Positions 1-6,364 of a stretch of DNA of 15,180 nt are shown here, in pieces (within the stretch, counting starts at the first letter, position 1; each line of letters starts with the position of its first letter). Below the pieces are notes generated by a model. The model was not told the origin of the DNA. It did no database searches and saw nothing but the letters and a program-made list of their open reading frames with translations. This DNA is from Streptomyces fulvoviolaceus. GTDB taxonomy: Bacteria > Actinomycetota > Actinomycetes > Streptomycetales > Streptomycetaceae. Both the position numbers and the translations under genes were made by a program. The stretch is from positions 1-15,180 of the forward strand of contig NZ_JOEY01000108.1 in the NCBI RefSeq assembly GCF_000718165.1. Direction: 5' to 3'.

Positions 1-46
1 CCCGCCCGCCCGCCCGCCGGCAGGCCCGCCTGCCCGCCCGCTGACG
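1..46. repeat. CCCG-rich simple repeat with small hairpin
   Basis: The window opens with tandem CCCG units. These run into a 7-bp inverted repeat (GGCAGGC at 19-25, GCCTGCC at 28-34) separated by two bases. It could be the terminator of a gene outside the window or simple GC-rich intergenic repeat. No poly-T tract follows. I see no gene between position 1 and the start at 376; bases 170-290 are noticeably richer in A and T than their surroundings, as expected of a promoter region, but I could not define convincing -35 and -10 boxes. Confidence 0.5.
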
Positions 47-375
47 GAGGCGGCGGCACCGCGCCCGCCGGGCCGGGCACCGGACGGACGGCCGTGCCCG
101 GCCTCCGGCTCCGTCGGCGGCGCACCCCGTTCCTCGGCGCTCCCCATTCCGCCCCGGCAACGAGACAATCCGCATCTGCAAATACCAAAAGGTCCACGTT
201 CCGGCGGCCGCCGGAAATCCCTGGGGCCCGGCCGGAAAAGGACGGAACACGGCAGGCAGTAAATGCGCACCGGACCCCGGAATACGCTATCCTTGAAGTG
301 CCGACTCGCCGGAGCCGGCGCATTCTTGAGGCGGTGTCACCCGCATCGGGCCGGGAATGGAGAGGAGGGCGGGGA

Positions 376-951
376 ATGCCGGACCGTACCATTGAATTCG
401 GCAAGTTCGGGGCCCACGGCATCAAGGGGCACGAGGCCGTCGCCCGGCAGCTCGATGCGCTTACCGGTTTCATCGCCACCCCGGTCACCACCCGGCGTGG
501 CCTGCTGGCCCGGCTGCACTATCTCAGCCGTACCCCGCACGCCCGCGAAGCGGCCCGCGCTGCCGGTCTCGCCGTCACCGACCGCACCCTCAGGGCCTGG
601 CTGGAGGGGCGGCACCGGCCCTCGAAGCGCAGCTTCGAGCGCATCGAGACCGCCTACCGCACGGTGCGCCGCCACAACGTCGCCCGCTACCTGCTGGCCC
701 GCCTCAACGCCGGCGGCCGCGGCACCCGGGTGGAGTTCCACCCCCTGAACCAGTCCCGGGTGCCGCGCCCGCAGCAGCGTGAGGTCGCCTTCCGTGCCCT
801 CAACATCCGGCACTGGGACCGCATCGTCGCCGCCTGGGCCGCCGGCGACGAGCAGGCTCTGAGCGATGCCTGGGTCAATGACGCCGTCATCGACCTCGGC
901 TCCCAGTGGGGTCAGTACGAGTACGTCACCACCGTCGGCTTCGCCGCCTGA
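376..951 (+). CDS. Helix-turn-helix protein, Tpg (telomere terminal protein)-like layout
   Basis: This is a 191-aa protein. I chose the ATG at 376 because a strong purine-rich ribosome-binding site (GGAGAGGAGG) lies just before it; the frame is open further upstream, but the codons there look non-coding. Residues about 40-100 form a helix-turn-helix region, including TLRAWLEGRHRPSKR, which looks like a recognition helix plus basic tail. A predicted beta-strand stretch (TRVEFHPL) and a helical C-terminal domain (IRHWDRIVAAWAAGDEQALS) follow. Streptomyces Tpg proteins are about 185 aa and, as I recall them, have the same order: N-terminal HTH with basic helix, short beta segment, C-terminal alpha domain. 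Similarity is by layout, not by clear identity, so a plasmid-type DNA-binding regulator is equally possible. No tap-like partner gene is in the window. Confidence is high for the CDS, low for Tpg homology. Confidence 0.85.
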   Translation: MPDRTIEFGKFGAHGIKGHEAVARQLDALTGFIATPVTTRRGLLARLHYLSRTPHAREAARAAGLAVTDRTLRAWLEGRHRPSKRSFERIETAYRTVRRHNVARYLLARLNAGGRGTRVEFHPLNQSRVPRPQQREVAFRALNIRHWDRIVAAWAAGDEQALSDAWVNDAVIDLGSQWGQYEYVTTVGFAA

Positions 952-965
952 CCCCGTGCGGGGTC
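950..965 (+). terminator. Short hairpin at the stop codon
   Basis: GACCCC at 950-955 pairs with GGGGTC at 960-965 around a GTGC loop. The stem begins within the TGA stop of the HTH gene. There is no T tract, which is usual for actinobacterial terminators. It is short, so the terminator role is tentative. Confidence 0.4.
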
Positions 966-1166
966 GTGGGCCCGGTCGCGGCGCTGGGCCGTGACATGTG
1001 AGTGGGAACCCGGCCAGGAGAACTGGCACCGTCGTCGGCCGGCAGTGAGAGCGCCTCCATCCGGCTGCTTCCTGGCCGGGTCGGGCCCTGTGACGCGATC
1101 CGCGACCGGTGCCAACAGGCGTGACGACTCGCGGTAGGTGCCGACAAGACTGTCCCGTCGGTTCCA

Positions 1167-1194
1167 ACTCCTTTGTCCCGTTGGACAAAGGAGT
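1167..1194. promoter_or_regulatory. Perfect 12-bp inverted repeat, 4-nt loop
   Basis: ACTCCTTTGTCC (1167-1178) and GGACAAAGGAGT (1183-1194) are exact reverse complements around CGTT. The arms are AT-richer than the surrounding DNA. The site lies between the HTH gene ending at 951 and the minus-strand frames ending at 1287, so it could be a bidirectional terminator for both. There is no T tract, and the symmetry also suits a protein-binding operator. The remaining sequence at 952-1286 shows no gene that I can support. Confidence 0.6.
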
Positions 1195-1286
1195 GCAGGC
1201 CGCTGCTCTCTGCCGGTTCCGACTGCCGTGTCCCGGCACAGCGTTTGGGCCGGAGCACGGTGGGTGTCACATGGGCAGGAGTGTTG

Positions 1287-1659
1287 TCACTGGGGGGTGT
1301 GGGCCGGCGTGTGCGGGGTGCCGGACCGAGGCCCTTTGGTGCAGGCCGTCACTGTGGTCGCTGCGGTGTTGAGGAAGAGCGTGAACACCGAGGGCTTGTC
1401 CACCGCGTCGATGCGGCCGATACGGAGAAGTTCTTCTCCGGCCTGTTCGAGGATGCCCATGGTGGCGGCAAGGCCCTCGATGGTGTGGCCATGCCTTGAG
1501 GCGTAGCGGGACCGAACCCGGTAGGTGTGCGCAAGCCGGTCGGCGGGGAGCAGACGCGTCCCGGACGGTGAAGGCGCCCCCTGCGGTCAAGGCGTCGGGT
1601 GCGGGGCGGCATGCGGTGCTCTGTTCGCCGGGCATGTCGGCGAGGTCGTCGCGCGTCAC
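1287..1659 (-). pseudogene. Small unknown gene with apparent frameshift
   Basis: Two minus-strand frames join into one coding-like protein. The first part starts with GTG at 1659 and reads VTRDDLADMPGEQ up to VRDAS near 1545-1560. Coding quality then moves to the neighbouring frame, which reads LLPADRLAHTYRVRSRYA and later EQAGEELLRIGRIDAVDKPS, ending at the stop at 1287-1289. That second frame is open from 1586 but has no plausible start of its own, so a one-base shift inside a roughly 120-aa gene is the simplest reading. The GTG overlaps the TGA of the upstream frame (GTGA), which suggests former translational coupling. I do not recognise the family. It could also be two unrelated chance frames, but codon third positions argue against that. 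Confidence 0.4.
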
Positions 1660-1784
1660 GCCTCGGCTTGGTGACGAGAGGGCGGCTGATGGAGCATCTG
1701 CGACACGTAGTCCGCTTCCCGGGTGACAAGCAGGCTGGTTCGGGCCGACTCTTCTGCCGGCCTGTCCAGCTCCGCCGGTGACAC
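1656..1784 (-). CDS. Unknown small protein or C-terminal gene remnant
   Basis: The minus-strand frame reads VSPAELDRPAEESARTS and continues to LVTREADYVSQMLHQ, with a stop at 1656-1658. Codon use is GC3-rich. GTG at 1784 would give a 42-aa protein, but no ribosome-binding site precedes it, and the frame stays open further upstream, so this may be the tail of a truncated gene. Its stop overlaps the GTG of the next frame by GTGA. Family not recognised. The stretch from 1785 to 2167 beyond it has no gene I can support; it holds only the hairpin at 2077-2119. Confidence 0.35.
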   Translation of the reverse strand: MSPAELDRPAEESARTSLLVTREADYVSQMLHQPPSRHQAEA

Positions 1785-2076
1785 CCGTCGGGCCTTGGCA
1801 CAGTGTTCTGGCGTCGGGCGGTGTCGGTGGCGGTCCGGTCGGCGGGGCCGGGTACCGGCTGGCTGCCCTCAGGCTCGGCCGGGTGCCTCTTTCCGGTCTG
1901 TTCTGGGTGTACGGCGCCGTCCTGTGCGACCTCGCCCCGGCGGGCGGCGCCGGGGGCGGTCGCGTGGTGCGGTTGCTCGCGCGGGCCGGACGGCCTGGTG
2001 GGCGGGGGGAGTTCGGGCCGGCCGTGTCCGCCCTCTCCTGCCCGTTCCGGACCCGTGGGGCCGTCCTGAACGCGGG

Positions 2077-2119
2077 CGGGGCGGCGTACGCCGGCGTGGT
2101 GTCGGTGTACGCCGCCCCG
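2077..2119 (-). terminator. Strong stem-loop downstream of ABC exporter operon
   Basis: A perfect 13-bp stem (arms 2077-2089 and 2107-2119, core GGGGCGGCGTAC) encloses a 17-nt loop. It begins about 50 bases past the stop of the permease gene, where a transcription terminator for the minus-strand operon is expected. There is no T tract. Confidence 0.65.
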
Positions 2120-2167
2120 GGGGCGGGGGCGGGGCGGGTTGTGGGGTGGCCCGCGTTGTCATGGCGG

Positions 2168-2953
2168 CTACTTGGGGTCGCTGTTGAATGTGGCGGCCGA
2201 CCAGAGGTAGCCGAGTGCCGTGAGTCCCAGGCACCAGGCGAGGGCGAGCCATCCGTTGTGGCCGGTCTCGGTGCCGAGGAGGAGTCCGCGCAGGGTCTCG
2301 ATGGCGGGGGTGAAGGGCTGGTATTCGGCGATGGGCTGGAACCAGCCGGGCATGGTGTCGGCCGGGATGAAGGCGCTGGAGATGAGGGGGAGGAGGATCA
2401 GCGGCTGGGCGCTGTTGGCGGCGGCTTCGGCGTTCGGGCTGGCCAGGCCCATGCCGACGGCGATCCAGGTGAGGGCCAGGGCGAAGAGTGTGAGCAGGCC
2501 GAACGCGGCGATCCAGTCCAGGGCGGTGGCGTGGGTGGAGCGGAAGCCGATGGCGAGGGCGACGGCGCCGACGAGGAGCACGCTCATCACGCACTGCAGC
2601 ACGCTGCCGAGGACGTGTCCGATGAGGACGGAGCCGCGGTGGATGGCCATGGTGCGGAAGCGGGCGATGATGCCCTCGTTCATGTCGGTGGCGACGGAGA
2701 CCGCGGTGCCGATCACGGTGGAGCCGATGGTCATCATCAGGATGCCGGGGACGATGTAGGCGATGTAGTCGGAGCGGTCGGTGCCGCCGATGCCGGTGCT
2801 CATCACGTCGCCGAAGATGTAGACGAAGAGCAGCAGGAGCATGACCGGGGTGAGCAGCAGGTTCAGGGTGAGGGAGGGGTAGCGCCTCGCGTGCAGGAGG
2901 TTGCGGCGCAGCATGGTGGAGGAGTCGCGCACGGCGAGGGCCAGGGTGCTCAT
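2168..2953 (-). CDS. ABC-2 type permease, DrrB-like
   Basis: This 261-aa integral membrane protein is the transmembrane half of an ABC exporter of the daunorubicin-resistance (DrrB/ABC-2) type. A soluble N-terminus (about 30 aa) is followed by roughly six hydrophobic segments, starting with YPSLTLNLLLTPVMLLLLFVY. The family signature near the C-terminus is clear: NAEAAANSAQPLILLPLISS, then FIPADTMPGW and the EYQPFTPAIETLRGLL motif. The length is normal for the family. The start ATG overlaps the TGA of the ATPase gene by ATGA, so translation is coupled and subunit stoichiometry is probably fixed. Substrates of such pumps are typically hydrophobic drugs or lipids; the sequence does not say which. 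Confidence 0.93.
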   Translation of the reverse strand: MSTLALAVRDSSTMLRRNLLHARRYPSLTLNLLLTPVMLLLLFVYIFGDVMSTGIGGTDRSDYIAYIVPGILMMTIGSTVIGTAVSVATDMNEGIIARFRTMAIHRGSVLIGHVLGSVLQCVMSVLLVGAVALAIGFRSTHATALDWIAAFGLLTLFALALTWIAVGMGLASPNAEAAANSAQPLILLPLISSAFIPADTMPGWFQPIAEYQPFTPAIETLRGLLLGTETGHNGWLALAWCLGLTALGYLWSAATFNSDPK

Positions 2954-3930
2954 CGGGCAGTCTCCTTGGGCTGGTTGGGCTGGTTGGGCTGGGCGGGCAC
3001 GTTGGTGCTGCCGGTGAGGGCGAAGAACACGTCGTCGAGGTCGGGGGTGTGGACGGTCAGTTCGTCGGCCTCGATGCCGGCGGTGTCGAGCCGGTCGAGG
3101 AGGGAGCGCAGCTCGCGCTGGCTGCCGTCGCTGGGGATCTGCAGTGCGAGCGCCTCGTCGTTGCGGGTGGCCTCGGGCAGCGCGGAGGCGGCGGAGTGGT
3201 AGGCGGCCGGGTCGGTGAAGCGGAGCCGGACGTGGCCGCCGGGGATGAGCCGCTTGAGCTCCTCGGCGGTGCCTTCGGCGGCGATCCTGCCGTCGCTGAG
3301 CACGGCGATGCGGTCGGCGAGTTCGTCGGCCTCCTCCAGGTACTGGGTGGTGAGGAAGACCGTCACCCCGTCGGAGACCAGTTCGCGGATGATCTGCCAC
3401 ATGGTGTGGCGGGAGCGTGGGTCGAGGCCGGTGGTGGGTTCGTCGAGGAAGATGATCCGCGGGCTGCCGACCAGGGTCATGGCGATGTCCAGGCGGCGTT
3501 TCATGCCGCCGGAGTATGTGGAGGCGGGCTTCTTCGCGGCCTCGGTGAGGTCGAAGCGTTCCAGCAGCTCGGCGGCGACCCGCCGCCCCTCGCGCTTGGG
3601 CAGGTGGTGCAGGTCGGCCATGAGGAGCATGTTCTCCTCGCCGGTGATCAGCCCGTCGACGGCGGAGAACTGCCCGGTGACACCGATCGCGGCGCGCACG
3701 GCCTGCGGGGTGGTGGCCAGGTCGTGGCCGCCGACGCGGATCTCACCGGAGGCGGGGTCGGGGGAGATGAGGGTGGAGAGGATCTTGACGGCGGTGGTCT
3801 TGCCGGCGCCGTTCGGGCCGAGCAGGGAGAAGACCGTTCCTTCGCCGGCGGCCAGGTCGATGCCGTCGAGCACGACCTTGTCGCCGTAGGACTTGCGCAG
3901 CCCGTGCGCCGCGATGGCCGGGTCGGTCAT
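2950..3930 (-). CDS. ABC transporter ATP-binding protein, DrrA-like
   Basis: This 326-aa ATPase powers the permease encoded just downstream. All nucleotide-binding motifs are present: Walker A GPNGAGKTT (residues 38-46), Q-loop Q87, signature SGGMKRR (140-146), Walker B IIFLDE (159-164) and the D-loop GLD. The H-loop position reads TTQYLEEAD, with Gln in place of the usual His, a feature I recall as normal for the DrrA subfamily. The C-terminal ~90 residues match the DUF4162-type extension (LDDVFFALTG). The ATG at 3930 has a good ribosome-binding site (AAGGAGC) and lies 31 bases after the stop of the DUF4097 gene. The extreme C-terminus carries a QPN tripeptide repeat encoded by a 9-bp tandem repeat. 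Confidence 0.95.
   Translation of the reverse strand: MTDPAIAAHGLRKSYGDKVVLDGIDLAAGEGTVFSLLGPNGAGKTTAVKILSTLISPDPASGEIRVGGHDLATTPQAVRAAIGVTGQFSAVDGLITGEENMLLMADLHHLPKREGRRVAAELLERFDLTEAAKKPASTYSGGMKRRLDIAMTLVGSPRIIFLDEPTTGLDPRSRHTMWQIIRELVSDGVTVFLTTQYLEEADELADRIAVLSDGRIAAEGTAEELKRLIPGGHVRLRFTDPAAYHSAASALPEATRNDEALALQIPSDGSQRELRSLLDRLDTAGIEADELTVHTPDLDDVFFALTGSTNVPAQPNQPNQPKETAR
2966..2992. repeat. Three perfect copies of a 9-bp unit
   Basis: TTGGGCTGG occurs three times head to tail at 2966-2974, 2975-2983 and 2984-2992, in frame within the 3' end of the ATPase gene. It encodes a Q-P-N repeat on the minus strand. Being a multiple of three, slippage would alter tail length without breaking the frame. 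Confidence 0.9.
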
Positions 3931-3961
3931 GAGGGGTGCTCCTTTGGTGGCTGCGGGCGGG

Positions 3962-4627
3962 TCAGAGGCTGCGGGCGGTGATGTCGCCGTGGGAGGTGGT
4001 GGCGCGGATGTCGAGTGCGGCGGTGCCGTCGTTCTTGAGGGCGTTGCTGACGCGGCCGTAGCCGGTGCCGGCGTCCAGGGCGGCCGAGACGCCGGCGGCG
4101 GCGGTGACCGTGATGTCACCGGACTGGGTGCGGAGCACGAGGGTGCCGCGGACGGCCTCGTCGATCCGGATGTCGCCCCGTGCGGTGCTGATCTGGGCGG
4201 GGCCGCCCAGCCGGCCGACCTCGACGTCGCCGTCGGTCGCGGTGAGGCGGACGCTCGCGGCCTCGTCGATCTTGATCTGGCGGTATGCGCCGTCGAAGAC
4301 GACGTCGCCGAGGCGTCCGACGCCGCGGAGCTCGGCGGCGGCCGCCTTCGCCTCGAGGTGGGAGCCGGCGGGCAGCTGGACGGTCACCTCGATGGATCCG
4401 GAGGTGCCCAGGAGCCGGTTCTTCGCCGGTGCGGCCTCGATCCGCAGGACGCCGTCGCCGTATGCGACTGCTGTCTTCTGCGCGGCCTTCACGTCGGGGC
4501 CGTTCGAGGCGTTGGCGGGCCGGACCTCGACCGTGGTGTCGGCCCGGTCGGCGGCGATGAACTGGATGCGTCCGGCGGGGATGTCCACGACGGCGGTGAT
4601 CGGGGCGGGGGTGTCGAACTCCTGCAT
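3962..4627 (-). CDS. DUF4097-family beta-repeat protein
   Basis: This 221-aa protein is the first gene of the minus-strand exporter operon. It consists of repeated short beta-strand units rich in GD and DI turns (TATDGDVEVGRLGG, STARGDIRIDEAV, RTQSGDITVTAAAG, TTSHGDITAR), the hallmark of the DUF4097 / adhesin-like beta-helix fold. No signal peptide or membrane segment is visible, so it is probably cytosolic. The function of the family is unknown; it often accompanies stress-responsive or ABC-transporter genes. The ATG at 4627 is preceded by an AAGGAG ribosome-binding site. Longer versions starting upstream would run through the palindromic promoter region and are unlikely. Confidence 0.88.
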   Translation of the reverse strand: MQEFDTPAPITAVVDIPAGRIQFIAADRADTTVEVRPANASNGPDVKAAQKTAVAYGDGVLRIEAAPAKNRLLGTSGSIEVTVQLPAGSHLEAKAAAAELRGVGRLGDVVFDGAYRQIKIDEAASVRLTATDGDVEVGRLGGPAQISTARGDIRIDEAVRGTLVLRTQSGDITVTAAAGVSAALDAGTGYGRVSNALKNDGTAALDIRATTSHGDITARSL

Positions 4628-4671
4628 GGTGCTCTCCTTCGGGATCCTTGTTTCCGATGAAGGAAAAGCTA

Positions 4672-4797
4672 CGTTGCGTTCACAGATCAGACAACATAGT
4701 TGTTGCGCATGAATGCCATAAGTGCAGGTGGAATCCGAAAATCGTTGCAATGGTCTTGCGTTTTAATGCAACGACAGCCATCTGTTCGTTGCAATGG
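4672..4797. promoter_or_regulatory. Divergent promoter region with palindromic operators
   Basis: The gap between the divergent exporter operon and regulator gene is AT-rich and full of symmetry. ACAACATAGTTGT (4691-4703) is a 5-3-5 palindrome. CGTTGC boxes occur at 4672-4678 and, as an identical 11-mer CGTTGCAATGG, at 4743-4753 and 4787-4797. An inverted copy, TGCAACG, is at 4767-4773 and forms with the last box a 27-bp imperfect palindrome. The first palindrome overlaps a possible minus-strand -10 (TATGTT, complement of 4693-4698) for the exporter operon. The layout suggests MarR-type repression of both directions by the adjacent regulator. This is inference from position and symmetry. Confidence 0.6.
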
Positions 4798-4818
4798 AAT
4801 GGGGGTGAACGCTATGCT
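4789..4818 (+). promoter_or_regulatory. Predicted promoter of the HTH/MarR regulator gene
   Basis: A -35-like TTGCAA (4789-4794) and -10-like TATGCT (4813-4818) are separated by 18 bases, placing the transcription start near 4825, about 25 bases before the ATG. The -35 box lies inside the right CGTTGCA operator arm, so a protein bound there would block the promoter, consistent with autoregulation. Confidence 0.55.
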
Positions 4819-4849
4819 GGGGGCGCCAGCGAGCACGAAGGAGACCGCG

Positions 4850-5605
4850 ATGCCGGGAGGCAGACTCACCCAGCCCGAACGCCAGCAGATCGCGCTGGGA
4901 CTGGCCGACGGCCTCGCCTACGCGGAGATCGCCAGACGTCTCGACCGTCCGACCTCGACCATCACGCGTGAGGTGATGCGCAACGGCGGCCCCACCGCCT
5001 ACCGCGCCGAGGCGGCCCACCGCGCCACCGAGCGCCGCTCCCACCGCCGCCGGCAGGCCGCCCCCAGGGACCCGCAGGCGCCGGCGCAGGCCTACGGACG
5101 CGATGCCGAGGCGGTGCGCGAGTACGAGGAGCTGTTCACGGACGTCATGACGGCCTCGGGCATGCCCACGATGATGGCCCGGGTGCTGGCCTGCCTCACC
5201 CTCACCGACGCCGGCCACCTCACCGCGTCCGAACTCGTCCAGCGCCTGCAGGTCAGCCCGGCGTCCGTCTCCAAGGCGATCGCGTTCCTCGAGAGCCAGG
5301 CGATGGTCCGCCGGGAGCAGGGCGAAGGCCGCCGCGAGCGCTACGTCGTCGACGACGACATCTGGTACCAGTCGATGATCGCCAGCGCCCGCGCCATCGC
5401 CCAGCTCGTCGAGACCGCACGGCAGGGCGTCCGGGTCCTCGTCCCCGGCACCCCGGCCGCCACCCGCCTGGAGAACATCGCCCGCTTCCTCGACTTCGTC
5501 TCCGAGAGCACCGCCCGCGCCGCGGAACAGGCCCGCGAGATCCTGCGCACGCCACCCGGAACACCCCCGGACGGCACCGCCGAGCCACGTCCGGACCGCG
5601 GATAG
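4850..5605 (+). CDS. Regulator with N-terminal IS30-type HTH and MarR/GbsR-type winged helix
   Basis: This 251-aa regulator is transcribed away from the exporter operon. Residues about 4-45 (LTQPERQQIALGLADG, AEIARRLDRPTSTITREV) are a helix-turn-helix of the HTH_38 type found at the start of IS30 transposases. A basic linker (RATERRSHRRRQ) follows. Residues about 88-172 form a MarR/GbsR-type winged helix: LTASELVQRLQVSPASVSKA is the HTH and EGRRERYVVDDD the wing. A helical C-terminus probably dimerises. The ATG at 4850 has a GAAGGAGA ribosome-binding site; upstream ATGs lie before or in the predicted promoter. Position and operators suggest that it represses the exporter until a ligand binds. 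This combination of domains is, as I recall, common in Streptomyces. Confidence 0.9.
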   Translation: MPGGRLTQPERQQIALGLADGLAYAEIARRLDRPTSTITREVMRNGGPTAYRAEAAHRATERRSHRRRQAAPRDPQAPAQAYGRDAEAVREYEELFTDVMTASGMPTMMARVLACLTLTDAGHLTASELVQRLQVSPASVSKAIAFLESQAMVRREQGEGRRERYVVDDDIWYQSMIASARAIAQLVETARQGVRVLVPGTPAATRLENIARFLDFVSESTARAAEQAREILRTPPGTPPDGTAEPRPDRG

Positions 5606-5750
5606 ACAGCCGCCTGGACGGCCACGGCCGGCGCTGCCCGCCGGACAGCACCTTTCTCCATGCTGGCCCCCCCGCCATCCGCGGCGTGCCCGGCCCGCTC
5701 CAAGGGGGCGCCCGCATCCGGGCGACGCTGGAGGGCAGGAGCGGCCCGGT

Positions 5751-5778
5751 CCGCCCCTGCCCTTCCCGGCAGGGGCGG
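5751..5778. terminator. Strong hairpin after the regulator gene
   Basis: CCGCCCCTGCC (5751-5761) pairs perfectly with GGCAGGGGCGG (5768-5778) around a 6-nt loop. It lies 146 bases past the regulator stop and just beyond the end of the minus-strand MFS relic, so it could terminate transcription from both sides. No T tract. Confidence 0.6.
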
Positions 5779-5829
5779 GTGGGCCATCACGTGTCAGGCC
5801 GGCCGCCGGGGGGCCGGGTCCGTGGGGGG

Positions 5830-6165
5830 TGCGGGCCTTCCGCGTACGGGAAACCGCCGGCGCGAGTGCCCGGACGGCCGCCCCGGACACCGCGGCCCAC
5901 GGGGCGAAGCGATAACCGACCCGGTCGGCGAGCACGCCGCCTGGCGGTGCCCCACCGCCACCATGGGCAGGCCCCGCACGCAGCTCGCCGTCCAGGCCGC
6001 GCCGTGCACCCCGGCCGGGGCCGGGGTGCACGTGCCTTCGCCGAGACGAGCAGCAGGCCGGGTATCGGAGAGCTGCAGGCATCCAGCAGCACGGCCGGCG
6101 GCGCTCCCACGATTTTGATCAGTACCCCGGCGGCCCCAGGGCCGGCCGAGCCGGCCACCGCACCG
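5830..6165 (-). pseudogene. Decayed MFS drug-exporter fragment
   Basis: Two minus-strand segments in different frames match parts of a major facilitator exporter of the MefA/multidrug type. The first (about 6035-6165) reads AGVLIKIVGAPPAVLLDACS and then GLLLVSAKAR, the well-known middle-of-protein pattern in which a loop precedes the start of the C-terminal half. The second (about 5840-5945) reads GGVLADRVGYRFAPWAAVSG, the glycine-rich GGxLADRxG motif followed by hydrophobic residues, typical of the region near the C-terminus. In intact relatives well over 100 residues separate these motifs; here about 30 codons do, so there has been deletion plus frameshift. No start or intact frame remains. 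The rest of 5606-6364 has no gene I can support. Confidence 0.5.
6003..6032. repeat. 14-bp perfect inverted repeat
   Basis: Arms CGTGCACCCCGGCC (6003-6016) and GGCCGGGGTGCACG (6019-6032) are exact reverse complements separated by GG. It lies at the point where the two remnants of the MFS pseudogene meet. It could mark the deletion breakpoint or be an acquired hairpin. Confidence 0.7.
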
Positions 6166-6364
6166 GCGTCACCTGCCGGTCAGCCCGGCCACCCGGCCCG
6201 GCCAGTACGCGTGTCACACAGAGGGGCACGCAGCCTGCCCCGGACCCCGGCGGCGCCACGAGACCCAATTCCGCTTGTGTGATGGGATGCACACCGGCGC
6301 CCACCGCGGGCACGCGGGTACGTCGCAACAGCCGCAGGAGCCGGCGAAGAAGGGGGAGGGGGCC

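Noticed and set aside
1..46. CCCG repeat as a linear replicon telomere
   Set aside because: Streptomyces telomeres carry several nested palindromes with characteristic loops; only one small hairpin is present here, so there is no basis for a telomere call.
1778..3202. Long plus-strand open frame of about 474 codons
   Set aside because: It is antisense to the permease and ATPase genes, is extremely Gly/Ala/Asp-rich, and arises from the high-GC codon bias of the real minus-strand genes.
4763..6082. 439-codon minus-strand open frame
   Set aside because: Most of it is the complement of the HTH/MarR regulator gene. Only a short part near 5840-5945 has meaning, as the MFS relic.
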